DNA of 64,000 bases from Bacteroidales bacterium (GCA_017559135.1 JAFYSZ010000024.1:1-64000); one strand, 5' to 3'; positions 1-8,743 are shown, numbered from the stretch's first letter. The notes: generated by a model from the letters alone, not told the origin. Numbers and translations: made by a program.

Positions 1-241
1 AATAGCAGTAAGTTTGTATCCAAATCCAGCAAGCGACAACGCAACATTAGACATCAACGGATTGAACCAAGACGCTAAGATAGTAATCAGCGACTTGCAA
101 GGAAGAATCCTAAGTCAAGACAACATCAATGCAGGCACAACCCGTTACACAATCAATGTTAGCGATATGGCAAGCGGAGTTTACTACATCAGAATAATTA
201 CAAACAATGTAGTAAGTACACAAAAATTGATAGTAGAATAA
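1..241 (+). CDS. C-terminal end of a T9SS-secreted protein (partial)
   Basis: Only the last 79 codons are in the window; the frame is open from base 2 and the gene begins upstream. The fragment is a type A T9SS sorting domain (Por_Secre_tail type): a YPNPA motif near the start, alternating short beta strands, then a GVYYIRI motif and a terminal QKLIVE. Such domains carry cargo through the type IX translocon and are removed when the protein is anchored at the surface or released. The closest relative in the window is the tail of the 50202-55748 protein, which ends with the same QKLIVE. A strong hairpin terminator follows 23 bases after the stop. What lies N-terminal to this domain cannot be seen. 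Confidence 0.9.
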   Translation, partial: IAVSLYPNPASDNATLDINGLNQDAKIVISDLQGRILSQDNINAGTTRYTINVSDMASGVYYIRIITNNVVSTQKLIVE

Positions 242-264
242 AGATTCTAAAATCAAAATAACCA

Positions 265-302
265 AAAGAGCGACTCTGAGAAAGAGTCGCTCTTTTTTTT
301 TC
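265..302 (+). terminator. Rho-independent terminator of the first gene
   Basis: A perfect 13-bp stem (AAAGAGCGACTCT, 265-277, with its complement at 283-295) and a 5-base loop run into a T tract. It ends the T9SS cargo transcript and faces the convergent recO. Confidence 0.9.
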
Positions 303-310
303 TATGATTT

Positions 311-373
311 ATGAAAATATTTCATAGAGTTAGAAAATTATTTCTATGTTTTAAAAAATTATTTCTTTGTTTT
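311..373 (-). repeat. 21-bp-period intergenic repeat, 3 units
   Basis: Three 21-base units abut at 311-331, 332-352 and 353-373. Read on the minus strand each is a 9-base head (AAAACAAAG, AAAACATAG or AACTCTATG) followed by a 12-base body close to AAATAATTTTCT. The array ends four bases before the recO stop codon. The same unit occurs at 5701, 18063, 49809 and 58349. Confidence 0.8.
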
Positions 374-376
374 ATT

Positions 377-1102
377 TTACAAAATTGTTGAGAGAATTTT
401 GTGTGATTTAATCGGTTGATTATTTGTTATGTGAATAGAATAAAATATTATTAAGGCATCTAATAATATGTTACGTTCTGCTTTGTTTTTACAAGTCTTT
501 TGATAGTTTTTTTCTTCGCAATTTGAGAGTAAATAATGAAGTCGCAAAGATAAGTCTGTGTTAAAATTCTCTGCTTCGGCATTTGAGGAAAATAATCCTA
601 AGACAGGATTGAATAAAGTAGAGTTTTCAGAGTAGTTATTCATAGGAGCAGAGCCTAAAATTTCTGCAAACTCTATCATGAAATAAAGATGAAATTCTGC
701 TAAATCTTCATCTTGTGAGTTTTTTAAAAGAAAGGTTTTATTAAATAAGTAATCGAATAACTCTTTGTTTGGATTTGCTTCTTTGAGTGAAAGATGTACT
801 ACTTCGGCAACAAAGAATGTTAAAGCATTTTTTATTATGCTGAAATTTAAAGATTGATTTTCTAAAATAAGTCTTGAACTTTTAATTGTTTCTAACTTGG
901 ATTTTGGACTATTGTAGGCTTCAAACTCAATTATATTTAAGGGTTGAAAGTGTGAGGTGGGGGTTGGAGAGTTTTTCTTTTTGGCTGAGCGAATAATATA
1001 CGACTTTAAGCCAAATTCTTCTGTGTATAATTTACAAATTATGCTTGATTCGGAATAAGGAATCGCACTAAGAACAATGGCTTTTGTGCAGTAAGTCGGC
1101 AT
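377..1102 (-). CDS. recO: DNA repair protein RecO
   Basis: A 241-residue RecO-family protein. RecO acts in the RecFOR pathway, loading RecA onto SSB-coated single-stranded DNA at gaps. The N-terminus (MPTYCTKAIVLSAIPYSESS) is the usual RecO OB-fold opening, followed by a lysine-rich strand near residues 35-45; the remainder is the helical C-terminal domain. The CxxC zinc-finger pairs of many RecO proteins are not visible, which is common in Bacteroidota. The start is ATG at 1102. The reading frame stays open to 1222, but that extension (Arg-rich, running into porZ) is not RecO-like. The start lies 5 bases after the porZ stop, so the two genes are probably co-transcribed, as in Porphyromonas. 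The downstream end abuts the 21-bp repeat array. Confidence 0.88.
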   Translation of the reverse strand: MPTYCTKAIVLSAIPYSESSIICKLYTEEFGLKSYIIRSAKKKNSPTPTSHFQPLNIIEFEAYNSPKSKLETIKSSRLILENQSLNFSIIKNALTFFVAEVVHLSLKEANPNKELFDYLFNKTFLLKNSQDEDLAEFHLYFMIEFAEILGSAPMNNYSENSTLFNPVLGLFSSNAEAENFNTDLSLRLHYLLSNCEEKNYQKTCKNKAERNILLDALIIFYSIHITNNQPIKSHKILSTIL

Positions 1103-1107
1103 TTTCT

Positions 1108-3456
1108 TTATCTTATGATAAGTACTTTGCCGCTTGCGGTGTGTTTTCCTTCTTCGGCTGAGGAGAAAATAAGGTAAACTCCTGCTGCGACGTCTTCTCC
1201 GTTGAAGTTTTTGCCGTCCCAAACCGCTTGTCCGCCGATTGATTTAAGGTGAGCAACGCTATTGCCTGCCATATCGGTAATTCGCACATCGGAATCACTG
1301 ACAAATCCTTTGATTGCAATCGTTCCGCTGTGGTGAGGACGCAAAGGATTAGGGTATGCTATGAGTTTTCCACTTTCTTTGGCACCTTGTATTGATTCTG
1401 CTTTGTATGAAATTAGTCCTCTATCGGTTCCGATAAATACTTCGCCCGTTTTGCCGTTTTGAGCCATACTTATGATACGATTTGAAATGAGTGGGCTGTT
1501 TTCTGCTGTGAAATGATAGATTTGTTCGCCACCTGTTGGAGATAAAACATAGATTCCGTTTCTTTCTGTGCCAACCCATTTTCTGTTTCCGCCGTCAATC
1601 ATTATGCAAGTAACGTTTTCAAAGTTTAAAAGATATTGTGCAATACCGTTTTCTTGATAAATGATGTTGTTACATTCGGTATTTGAATGCAATCCATCGC
1701 TTGTTTCAAATATATTTTCTATTCCGTATGCTACTTTTATGCCTTTGTCTGTCCCAATCCACATTTCTCCGTCCATATCTTGCACAACGCAATTCACCTT
1801 AGTGCTTTCGTCTAATGCTCCTTTGTTTGGATCAAGCAAAATCTTATCTCCGTTGTTGTTTATCACCAAAATTTTGTTGTTGCTTGTCCATAAAAATTTG
1901 TAATGGTAGTTTTTGTCCAAGCACATTCCTAAGAGTTCGTTTTCTCCAATAAAAGAATAGGTCTCAAAAGCCCCCCATTCGTTATGGTAATTCAAGTAAC
2001 AAAAGCCGTTTTCTACCAAAGAGTTTGCTATAAGTAAGTTTCCAGAGGCGTCATATTGTACTGAGGCAATTCTATAACAGTATGGGTGTCGTTGAATTAC
2101 GCTATCGGTGTTTGCATAATTGTAAATATTTACTATTTTGTTGTCTTTTATTTCTACTACGCCGTTCCACCACGAAGAAGCCATAAGATGAGAAGCGTCA
2201 TTTGGGTCAATCGTTATGTTTAATAAGTCTTTTATTGTGTCTTGTCCCTCAATTTCTGAAAGAGATTGCCACCACCAACCGTCAAAGGTGTAAATGTCGG
2301 CTGCTAAACCATGAGGTGCATTTTGAATTGTTTTTCCTCCGGGAGCAATGTATATTTTCCCGTCCTCAGATGAGGTAAGTGAATAGATATGATTGCTTTT
2401 TGGTCCATCAGGGAAGTGCTCGCTTTTGTTGTGTGTGCCGTTTCTGTAATCTTTTAAGCGAATTAGTCCTTTTGTTTGGTGAGCGAGCCAAAGATCTTGC
2501 GAATCTACTATCGCATCATTAACATCTAAATGAATGCCATGCACAGGATTCCATTCATCACTAAGGTGATAAATCTCTCCTCCATTGACTAAATTGTTTA
2601 CATCATAGATATTTAAACTTCTGTATGCGATTTTAATCAATTTTCCTTCGCTTAGTCTTAGGGCTTTTATGTATTCGTTTTCAAAAATATTTGTCCAATT
2701 TTCTCCATCAAAGGTGTATACATCGCAAAAAGTCGTTCCTGCAATTGGAAGGGTGATTAACAATTTCCCATTACCAAGTGAAAGTAAGTTTGTTATCTCT
2801 AAATTATCTTTTCCTTTGTTTGCGATATTTGGAAGTTGTTTCCATGTTTGACTTGCTGCAAGTGCTGTGCTGTTTTTCGGAGCATACAAAAGTCCGTTTA
2901 CGCTTGCGGCAAAAATAGAGGTGTCATTTGTTGTTACGGCATAGACTTTTATCTTAGAACTGTTTTCTCCAATATAGTAAGTGTCGTAAATTTCTTTTCT
3001 TTTGAGGTCTAAAACAACTATTCCAAAGCCACAAGAAAGATAGGCCTTGGAATCATTGAAGTAAATAGAGTTGATTTCTTTGCTTCCTTCAATACTTCTA
3101 ATTCTAATGTCGGAAATATTATAGACTTTGCCGTTTTGAACGATGTCAATGTTTGAATTTTCGTAAGTAACTATTGTTGTTTTTGTTTCAGGGTCGTATG
3201 CTGTTAGAATAACTCCTGCATCTGAAAGACCATTTACTTTGGAAAATCTCTCGCATTCGTCAGTTATAGGATTATAATAAAAAAGAGAAGATTCGGAACC
3301 AACTAATATTTTATTGTCTGTTTTGTTTACTGAATTTGTTGAATAATATGAAAGGTGATCTCGCCACTGTCCCAAAACAGAATTGCTATATTGGGCTTTT
3401 ATATTTAAGAAACTGCTTAAAAATATAAAAAATAAGAAGAATCTGTGTTTAATCAT
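1108..3456 (-). CDS. porZ: T9SS component PorZ (beta-propeller protein with sorting domain)
   Basis: A 782-residue protein with a signal peptide (residues 1-21, ending KAQ). Two seven-bladed propeller-type domains with short WVGT/WIGTD-type blade motifs span about residues 25-680, and a C-terminal sorting-type domain starts near 698 (AYPNPLRPHHSG) and ends GVYLIFSS...VLIIR. This matches PorZ, the surface attachment-complex protein that, with PorU, PorV and PorQ, presents anionic lipopolysaccharide for linkage to T9SS cargo. It is the upstream partner of recO, a linkage also known in Porphyromonas. Several T9SS cargo genes lie in this same window. A 13-bp inverted repeat places the start codon in a large loop (see findings). 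Family identity is strong; the LPS role is taken from the family. Confidence 0.88.
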   Translation of the reverse strand: MIKHRFFLFFIFLSSFLNIKAQYSNSVLGQWRDHLSYYSTNSVNKTDNKILVGSESSLFYYNPITDECERFSKVNGLSDAGVILTAYDPETKTTIVTYENSNIDIVQNGKVYNISDIRIRSIEGSKEINSIYFNDSKAYLSCGFGIVVLDLKRKEIYDTYYIGENSSKIKVYAVTTNDTSIFAASVNGLLYAPKNSTALAASQTWKQLPNIANKGKDNLEITNLLSLGNGKLLITLPIAGTTFCDVYTFDGENWTNIFENEYIKALRLSEGKLIKIAYRSLNIYDVNNLVNGGEIYHLSDEWNPVHGIHLDVNDAIVDSQDLWLAHQTKGLIRLKDYRNGTHNKSEHFPDGPKSNHIYSLTSSEDGKIYIAPGGKTIQNAPHGLAADIYTFDGWWWQSLSEIEGQDTIKDLLNITIDPNDASHLMASSWWNGVVEIKDNKIVNIYNYANTDSVIQRHPYCYRIASVQYDASGNLLIANSLVENGFCYLNYHNEWGAFETYSFIGENELLGMCLDKNYHYKFLWTSNNKILVINNNGDKILLDPNKGALDESTKVNCVVQDMDGEMWIGTDKGIKVAYGIENIFETSDGLHSNTECNNIIYQENGIAQYLLNFENVTCIMIDGGNRKWVGTERNGIYVLSPTGGEQIYHFTAENSPLISNRIISMAQNGKTGEVFIGTDRGLISYKAESIQGAKESGKLIAYPNPLRPHHSGTIAIKGFVSDSDVRITDMAGNSVAHLKSIGGQAVWDGKNFNGEDVAAGVYLIFSSAEEGKHTASGKVLIIR

Positions 3457-3501
3457 TTTTATTTAATTGTTTATATTTCTAAAAAACGACAGATTCTTCT
3501 T
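3434..3501 (-). promoter_or_regulatory. Inverted repeat enclosing the porZ start codon
   Basis: Arms at 3489-3501 (5' leader on the minus strand) and 3434-3446 (PorZ codons about 4 to 8) are a perfect 13-bp complement (AAGAAGAATCTGT and partner), with 42 bases including the ATG at 3456 between them. It could fold in the porZ mRNA or act as a weak stop for prfA transcription. No T tract follows. Confidence 0.5.
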
Positions 3502-3525
3502 TATTATTATGTTGTGAATATTTTA

Positions 3526-4596
3526 TTAACTTACTGCTTCTTTTAGTCTTTCGGCATTTTCGGCAAGTTGAAGTGCATCTAAAACATCTTGAATATCCCC
3601 ATCCATAAATACAGGCAAGTTATACATTGTCCAATTTATACGATGGTCTGTTACTCTTGATTGAGGATAGTTGTATGTTCTAATCTTTGCTGAACGGTCT
3701 CCTGTTGAAACCATAGTTTTTCTTTTAGAAGAAATTTCTTCTAAGTATTTGTTGTATTCTAATTCAAACAAGCGTGAACGCAAAACGACTAATGCTTTAT
3801 CGAAATTCTTGATTTGAGATTTTTGGTCTTGACACGAAACTACAATTCCTGTTGGAATGTGTGTTAAACGAATAGCAGAGTAAGTTGTATTTACTGATTG
3901 CCCTCCTGGACCAGAAGAACAAAATGTATCTTTTCTAATATCGCTCATCTTTAAATCTACATCAAATTCTTCGGCTTCTGGTAAAACTACAACCGAAGCA
4001 GCAGAAGTATGAACTCTTCCTTGTGTTTCGGTTTGCGGAACGCGTTGTACACGATGTACTCCTGATTCATATTTCATTTGTCCATAGACTCCTTCGCCCG
4101 AAACGTTCAAAACAACTTCTTTATAGCCACCTACTGTTCCTTCTGTGTAATCTACAACTTCTACTTTCCAGCCTTTCTTTTCAAAAAACTTGGTGTACAT
4201 TCTGTAAAGGTCGCCTGCAAAAATACTTGCTTCGTCTCCACCTGTTCCTGCACGGATTTCAAAAATTGCATTCTTGCCATCTTGTGGGTCAGAAGGGATA
4301 AGCATTAAACGAATCTCATCTTCCATTGTGTCTTTCTTTGTTGTCAATTCGCTTAACTCTTCTTTTGCCATATCTCTGAACTCTTCGTCTTTCTCGTTGT
4401 TCAATACAAATTTGGCATTGTCTATATTCTCCAATACATTCTTGTATTCCTTGTATGCAGCTATGATAGGCTGTAAATCTTTGTAGTCTTTACTCAACTT
4501 GACGTAATGCTTCATATCGTTCATTACCTCAGGATCGTTCATTTGTTGTTCTATTTCAAGGAATTTCTCGTTGATTGCTTCTAACTTCTCTAACAT
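3526..4596 (-). CDS. prfA: Peptide chain release factor 1
   Basis: A 356-residue class I release factor that recognises UAA and UAG stop codons. The catalytic GGQ lies in [12 protein letters not shown] at about residue 232, and the codon-recognition tripeptide has the RF1 form PxT (RVPQTE, about residue 185), not the SPF of RF2. Length and the N-terminal coiled coil (residues 1-100) are normal for RF1. The start is ATG at 4596. A minus-strand -7 element (TAACTTTG) lies at 4616-4623. porZ follows after 69 bases. Nothing unusual is seen. Confidence 0.96.
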   Translation of the reverse strand: MLEKLEAINEKFLEIEQQMNDPEVMNDMKHYVKLSKDYKDLQPIIAAYKEYKNVLENIDNAKFVLNNEKDEEFRDMAKEELSELTTKKDTMEDEIRLMLIPSDPQDGKNAIFEIRAGTGGDEASIFAGDLYRMYTKFFEKKGWKVEVVDYTEGTVGGYKEVVLNVSGEGVYGQMKYESGVHRVQRVPQTETQGRVHTSAASVVVLPEAEEFDVDLKMSDIRKDTFCSSGPGGQSVNTTYSAIRLTHIPTGIVVSCQDQKSQIKNFDKALVVLRSRLFELEYNKYLEEISSKRKTMVSTGDRSAKIRTYNYPQSRVTDHRINWTMYNLPVFMDGDIQDVLDALQLAENAERLKEAVS

Positions 4597-4615
4597 AAAA
4601 ATTATTTTTAAGGTG

Positions 4616-4623
4616 CAAAGTTA
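4616..4623 (-). promoter_or_regulatory. Probable -7 element of prfA
   Basis: TAACTTTG on the minus strand fits the Bacteroidota TAnnTTTG box, 19 bases before the prfA ATG. No well-spaced TTTG at -33 was found. Confidence 0.45.
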
Positions 4624-4636
4624 CGAAAGAAATTCT

Positions 4637-4644
4637 TAATTTTG
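4637..4644 (+). promoter_or_regulatory. Probable -7 element of the DUF4837 gene
   Basis: TAATTTTG fits TAnnTTTG, 27 bases before the ATG at 4672. The -33 region is not recognisable. Confidence 0.45.
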
Positions 4645-4671
4645 CCGTCAAATAATCAAATAATTTACGAA

Positions 4672-5715
4672 ATGACTATGAAAAGCAAAGGATTTTTGGG
4701 ATTTCTTGTCCTGTTTTTAGGACTTTCATTCTTAATGACTTCTTGTTCAAAAGAACCAACTCAACAAGATATTGAATCGAAAGGATTACCTTCTTCTGGT
4801 GGTAAAACCTTAGAAGCAATCTTGGTTATACCTGATGAGGTCTATAAAGGAGAAATAAAAGACTCGGTTGGAAAATATTTTATGAAAGCTTGCCCATGGC
4901 TTGCTCAGCCAGAACCACTTTTTGATATTGTTCAAATGAATCCAACAGGCTTTTTCAATTCAGAAATGTTTACAAAACATCGCAATATCATCATTATAGA
5001 TATCAAAGCAGGTAATCCAAATAAATTAAAGAAACAATTAGATTACAAATCCTATCCTCAGGCATATTTTGAGTTTTCAGTTGATAATCGCGATAGTCTT
5101 TTTGCGTTGATGAATAGGTTTTCTGATTTGATAAAGACTCAATTCTATGACAACGAACATAGAAGAGTAAACTCAGCCTTTAAAAAACTTGAAAATACCG
5201 ACATAACACGTAAATTGAAATCAAAGTTTGGATTCTATTTAACTTTAAGTGAAGAATTTTATCTTGCAGTTAATGAAGAAAACTTTGTTTGGCTAAGAAA
5301 AGAACCAAAAGATGGAAGTTTAGGTATTATGATTTACGCAATGGATTATAAAAACGAAGAACAATTTAGCCAAGAAAATATAATTGCTCTTAGAGATGAA
5401 TTAGCAAAGAAATATATTCCGGGTCCAACTCGCGGATCTTATATGGGAACTGAACATCGTTTTGGATTTATTAGCGACACCGTTCAAATAGGAGAAGAAA
5501 AAATCACGGCAATTGAAACACGTGGACTTTGGAGACTTTATAATGATTTTATGGGAGGTCCATTTGTTAATTATTGTTTTAGAGATAGCCAAGGACAACG
5601 CTTTGTTATGATAGATTGTTTTGTGTATTCTCCAAAGCAATCAAAGAGAGATCAACTTATGCAATTAGAATCTGTTGCATACGGAATAAAATATGAAAAT
5701 AACTCTAAGAAATAA
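4672..5715 (+). CDS. DUF4837 family lipoprotein
   Basis: A 347-residue predicted lipoprotein. The signal peptide is hydrophobic (FLGFLVLFLGLSFLMTSC) and ends in a lipobox with the lipidated cysteine near residue 25. The rest resembles the Bacteroidota-restricted DUF4837 family of unknown function: an opening LVIPDEVYKGEIKDSVG, a long alpha/beta segment, and a late GGPF motif followed by the conserved YSPKQSKR region. The ATG at 4672 is preferred over upstream TTG codons because it follows a -7 box at a sensible distance; 4678 is also possible. The last residues NNSKK and the stop are encoded by the first unit of a 21-bp repeat, so the C-terminus has been set by repeat sequence. It probably sits on the periplasmic side of a membrane. 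Confidence 0.8.
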   Translation: MTMKSKGFLGFLVLFLGLSFLMTSCSKEPTQQDIESKGLPSSGGKTLEAILVIPDEVYKGEIKDSVGKYFMKACPWLAQPEPLFDIVQMNPTGFFNSEMFTKHRNIIIIDIKAGNPNKLKKQLDYKSYPQAYFEFSVDNRDSLFALMNRFSDLIKTQFYDNEHRRVNSAFKKLENTDITRKLKSKFGFYLTLSEEFYLAVNEENFVWLRKEPKDGSLGIMIYAMDYKNEEQFSQENIIALRDELAKKYIPGPTRGSYMGTEHRFGFISDTVQIGEEKITAIETRGLWRLYNDFMGGPFVNYCFRDSQGQRFVMIDCFVYSPKQSKRDQLMQLESVAYGIKYENNSKK

Positions 5716-5784
5716 TTTTTTAAAACAAAGAAATAAAAAAATAATTCTAAGAAATAATTTTCTAAAACAAAGAAAAATTTTAGC
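5701..5784 (+). repeat. 21-bp-period intergenic repeat, 4 units
   Basis: Four consecutive 21-base units start at 5701, 5722, 5743 and 5764. Heads are AACTCTAAG, AAAACAAAG, AATTCTAAG and AAAACAAAG; bodies are variants of AAATAATTTTCT. The first unit contains the DUF4837 stop codon. Confidence 0.85.
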
Positions 5785-5830
5785 GACTCAAAGATAAAGA
5801 AAAAACTTGCAAATAATTTTGTAAGTTTTT

Positions 5831-5861
5831 TTTGTTTGTACGCAAAAAGTCAGTAATTTTG
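5831..5861 (+). promoter_or_regulatory. Promoter of the mce-mmd operon
   Basis: TTTG (5831-5834), 19 bases, then TAATTTTG (5854-5861): an exact Bacteroidota promoter, with a leader of about 45 bases before mce. Confidence 0.75.
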
Positions 5862-5910
5862 CAAAATTATTTTAAAATTTTCAAACACATAATTAAATAT
5901 TTAAGTTGTT

Positions 5911-6312
5911 ATGACACCAACACATATTGAACACATCGGAATAGCTGTTTCAAATTTAGAAGAAGCTATCAAGTATTGGGAAGAAGTAATGGGTTTAAAA
6001 TGCTACAACATCGAAGAAGTAGCAGACCAAAAAGTAAAAACTGCTTTCTTTAAAGTAGGAGAAGTTAAAATAGAATTATTAGAGGCTACAAGCCCAGATA
6101 GTACTATTGCTTCTTTCATCGAAAAGAAAGGTGCAGGAGTTCATCACATTGCTTTTGCAGTAGAAAACACTGATCAAGCTTTGAAAGACGCAGAAGAGAA
6201 AGGCGTTAAGTTGATAGACAAACAAGCAAGAAAAGGAGCAGAAAGTTTGAACATAGGATTTTTGCATCCAAAATCAACTTTGGGAGTTTTAACTGAACTT
6301 TGTTGTAAATAA
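5911..6312 (+). CDS. mce: Methylmalonyl-CoA epimerase
   Basis: A 133-residue member of the vicinal oxygen chelate (glyoxalase) fold with the two babab units expected. It interconverts (2R)- and (2S)-methylmalonyl-CoA, linking methylmalonyl-CoA mutase to the decarboxylase encoded next. Likely metal ligands are His8 (HIGIAV), His79 (GVHHIAF) and Glu129 (LTEL), consistent with known epimerases. Length is typical. It is the first gene of a five-gene operon with its own promoter at 5831-5861; mmdA follows after 33 bases. The neighbours make the epimerase assignment much more likely than a generic glyoxalase. Confidence 0.93.
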   Translation: MTPTHIEHIGIAVSNLEEAIKYWEEVMGLKCYNIEEVADQKVKTAFFKVGEVKIELLEATSPDSTIASFIEKKGAGVHHIAFAVENTDQALKDAEEKGVKLIDKQARKGAESLNIGFLHPKSTLGVLTELCCK

Positions 6313-6345
6313 TTTTTTTAATAACAATATTTTAAGCTTTAAGTA

Positions 6346-7905
6346 ATGGCTTTTGAAGAAAAGATCAAGCAATTGCTTGACAATAGAGAAAAGGCAAAGT
6401 TGGGAGGAGGAATCAAAAGAATAGACTCTCAACATGCAAAAGGTAAATTAACCGCAAGAGAAAGAATTGAACTATTGTTAGATCCAGATAGTTTTGAAGA
6501 ATTTGATATGTTCGTAACTCACAGATGTGCAGAGTTCGGAATGTCAGATACTAAATTTCTTTCAGATGGTGTAGTTACAGGACAAGGAACTATTAACGGA
6601 CGTTTGGTATTTGTGTTTGCACAAGATTTTACTGTGTTCGGAGGTGCTTTATCTGAAATGATGGCAGAAAAAATCTGCAAAGTAATGGATAAAGCTATGA
6701 CAGTAGGTGCTCCTGTTATTGGATTAAACGACTCAGGTGGAGCTCGTATTCAAGAAGGAGTTAATTCTTTGGCTGGATATGCTGAAATATTTGAAAGAAA
6801 CATCTTAGCATCAGGAGTAGTGCCTCAAATCTCTGCTATTTTTGGCCCTTGTGCAGGGGGAGCGGTTTATTCACCAGCTTTAACCGACTTTATATTGATG
6901 TCTGATCAAACTTCATATATGTTTGTTACAGGACCAAAAGTTGTAAAAACCGTAACAGGTGAAGATATTACAACTGAGGATTTAGGAGGAGCAGAAATAC
7001 ATTCAACAAAGTCGGGAGTTTCTCACTTCTTAGCTCAAACAGAAGAAGAAGGTATAGCAACTATTCGTGAATTGCTTTCATATATACCAAATAATAACTT
7101 AGAAGAAGCACCAACAACAGTATGTAACGATCCATTTGATAGATTGGAAGATAGATTAAACACCATTATTCCTGATAATCCAAATCTTCCTTACGATATG
7201 ATGGAAGTTATCACAGCAATTGTTGATGATGGAAAATTCCTTCAAGTACACGAACGTTATGCTCGCAACATTATAGTAGGATTCTGCCGCATGGGTGGAG
7301 CATCTGTTGGAGTTATTGCTAACCAACCAAACGTTTCTGCTGGTGTTTTAGACATTGAAGCATCAAGAAAAGCAGCTCGTTTTGTTCGTTTCTGCGATTG
7401 TTTCAATATTCCTATCCTTACTCTTGTTGATGTGCCAGGTTTCTTGCCAGGAAGAGTACAAGAATATGGTGGAATCATCACTCACGGAGCAAAACTTATG
7501 TTTGCATACGGTGAAGCAACAGTTCCAAAAGTTACAGTAACACTTCGTAAGTCATACGGTGGAGCACACGATGTGATGTCTTCAAAACAATTAAGAGGAG
7601 ACTTCAATTATGCTTGGCCTACTGCACAAATTGCAGTTATGGGAGCAAAAGGTGCGGTTGAAGTATTGTATGGAAAAGAAATGTCAGCAATAACTGATCC
7701 TGAACAAAAGGCTAAATTCATTGCAGACAAAGAAAACGAATACAATAACGCATTTGCAAATCCATATAAAGCAGCTTCGTATGGTTATATTGATGATGTG
7801 ATTGAACCAAGAAATACTCGATTCAGAGTAATTCGTGCTTTCCAATCACTTCAAACCAAACGCGTAACTAACCCAATGAAAAAACATTCTAATATCCCTC
7901 TATAA
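6346..7905 (+). CDS. mmdA: Methylmalonyl-CoA decarboxylase, carboxyltransferase (alpha) subunit
   Basis: A 519-residue acyl-CoA carboxyltransferase with two crotonase-like halves. Visible marks include [21 protein letters not shown] at the N-terminus, the SGGARIQEG CoA-binding loop near residue 128, a [13 protein letters not shown] oxyanion loop, and the C-terminal half with VDVPGFLPG and [11 protein letters not shown]. It transfers the carboxyl group of methylmalonyl-CoA to biotin on MmdC, giving propionyl-CoA. The same family includes propionyl-CoA carboxylase beta; the sodium-pump subunits encoded directly downstream favour the decarboxylase. There is no biotin carboxylase gene nearby. OadG-type gene starts 2 bases after the stop. 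Confidence 0.92.
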   Translation: MAFEEKIKQLLDNREKAKLGGGIKRIDSQHAKGKLTARERIELLLDPDSFEEFDMFVTHRCAEFGMSDTKFLSDGVVTGQGTINGRLVFVFAQDFTVFGGALSEMMAEKICKVMDKAMTVGAPVIGLNDSGGARIQEGVNSLAGYAEIFERNILASGVVPQISAIFGPCAGGAVYSPALTDFILMSDQTSYMFVTGPKVVKTVTGEDITTEDLGGAEIHSTKSGVSHFLAQTEEEGIATIRELLSYIPNNNLEEAPTTVCNDPFDRLEDRLNTIIPDNPNLPYDMMEVITAIVDDGKFLQVHERYARNIIVGFCRMGGASVGVIANQPNVSAGVLDIEASRKAARFVRFCDCFNIPILTLVDVPGFLPGRVQEYGGIITHGAKLMFAYGEATVPKVTVTLRKSYGGAHDVMSSKQLRGDFNYAWPTAQIAVMGAKGAVEVLYGKEMSAITDPEQKAKFIADKENEYNNAFANPYKAASYGYIDDVIEPRNTRFRVIRAFQSLQTKRVTNPMKKHSNIPL

Positions 7906-7907
7906 TT

Positions 7908-8261
7908 ATGATGTTATTAAGTATTGATTGGGGATTTGCCGGAGTTGTTTGTGGCGTTGGTATAGGAATGACTTTTTGTATATTAGTTGGTTTGATTTGT
8001 TTCATAAAACTATTGTCTTGGGCAGTAGGTTTGAAAGATAAAAAGCCAACAGTAGAAGCAAAAGCAGAGGTTAAAGATGACAAAAAGACATCTACAAGCT
8101 CTCATCCTACATCTCACGAACAAGCAGCAATAGCTTTGGCAATGCATCTTTACTTTGATGCACACGATGAGGAGCCTCACGTGATCACAATAGAAGAAGT
8201 AGAAAAGAGATACTCTCCTTGGAGTTCTAAGATTTATAATATGAGAAACTTTACAAAGTAA
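7908..8261 (+). CDS. OadG-type small membrane subunit of the Na+-pumping decarboxylase
   Basis: A 117-residue protein with one membrane segment at about residues 5-42 (Gly-rich, AGVVCGVGIGMTFCILVGLI), a charged Ala/Glu/Lys linker, and a C-terminal AIALAMHLYFDAHDEE...YSPWSSKIYNMR segment as in oxaloacetate decarboxylase gamma subunits. That subunit assembles the carboxyltransferase with the membrane pump and may help deliver the proton or Zn site. It could be called mmdD. ATG codons at 7908 and 7911 are both possible starts. It sits between mmdA (2-base gap) and the biotin carrier gene (9-base gap). Confidence 0.85.
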   Translation: MMLLSIDWGFAGVVCGVGIGMTFCILVGLICFIKLLSWAVGLKDKKPTVEAKAEVKDDKKTSTSSHPTSHEQAAIALAMHLYFDAHDEEPHVITIEEVEKRYSPWSSKIYNMRNFTK

Positions 8262-8270
8262 TAAGAAGTT

Positions 8271-8720
8271 ATGAATAAGTTTAAAATAACCATAGATGAA
8301 CAACCGTTTGATGTAACGGTGAATGTTACAGATCATAATAAAGCAAGCGTGGAAGTAAATGGTATTTCGTATGACGTAGTCTATGAAAAGAAAAATGCAC
8401 CTAAGGCTGCACCGGTTGCAAGAAAGGCTGCAATTCCTTCAGCTCCACATATGCAAACTCCAAATCCGAAAGGAAATACGCCTGTTGCTCCTGTACAAGC
8501 TGCAAGTAAACAAGCAATCAAATCTCCTTTGCCAGGAACAATCGTTTCTATTAATGTAAAAGAAGGAGATCAAGTTAAAAAAGGAGATGTCTTGATCGTA
8601 ATGGAAGCAATGAAGATGGAAAACAATATAATGGCAGGAAAAGACGGACAAGTTAAGGCTATTTATGTTTCAGTTGGTCAAACCGTTGCTCAAGATGACG
8701 CTTTAATAGATTTAGCATAA
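8271..8720 (+). CDS. mmdC: Biotin carboxyl carrier subunit of the decarboxylase
   Basis: A 149-residue biotinyl carrier protein. The N-terminal 45 residues form a small FKITIDEQPFDVTVN domain, followed by an Ala/Pro-rich flexible linker (residues 45-80) and a biotinyl domain with the EAMKMEN motif; the biotinylated lysine is Lys115, about 35 residues from the C-terminus as is normal. It carries the carboxyl group from MmdA to the membrane decarboxylase MmdB. Position between the OadG-type gene and mmdB supports this. Confidence 0.92.
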   Translation: MNKFKITIDEQPFDVTVNVTDHNKASVEVNGISYDVVYEKKNAPKAAPVARKAAIPSAPHMQTPNPKGNTPVAPVQAASKQAIKSPLPGTIVSINVKEGDQVKKGDVLIVMEAMKMENNIMAGKDGQVKAIYVSVGQTVAQDDALIDLA

Positions 8721-8743
8721 TTCATAAAAAAACAAATTGAAAG

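Noticed and set aside
1103..1222. 40-codon N-terminal extension of recO
   Set aside because: Arg/Ser-rich, overlaps porZ codons, not RecO-like; ATG 1102 matches the family start.
6346..7905. Propionyl-CoA carboxylase beta chain
   Set aside because: Same family, but the Na+-pump subunits follow directly and no biotin carboxylase gene is present.
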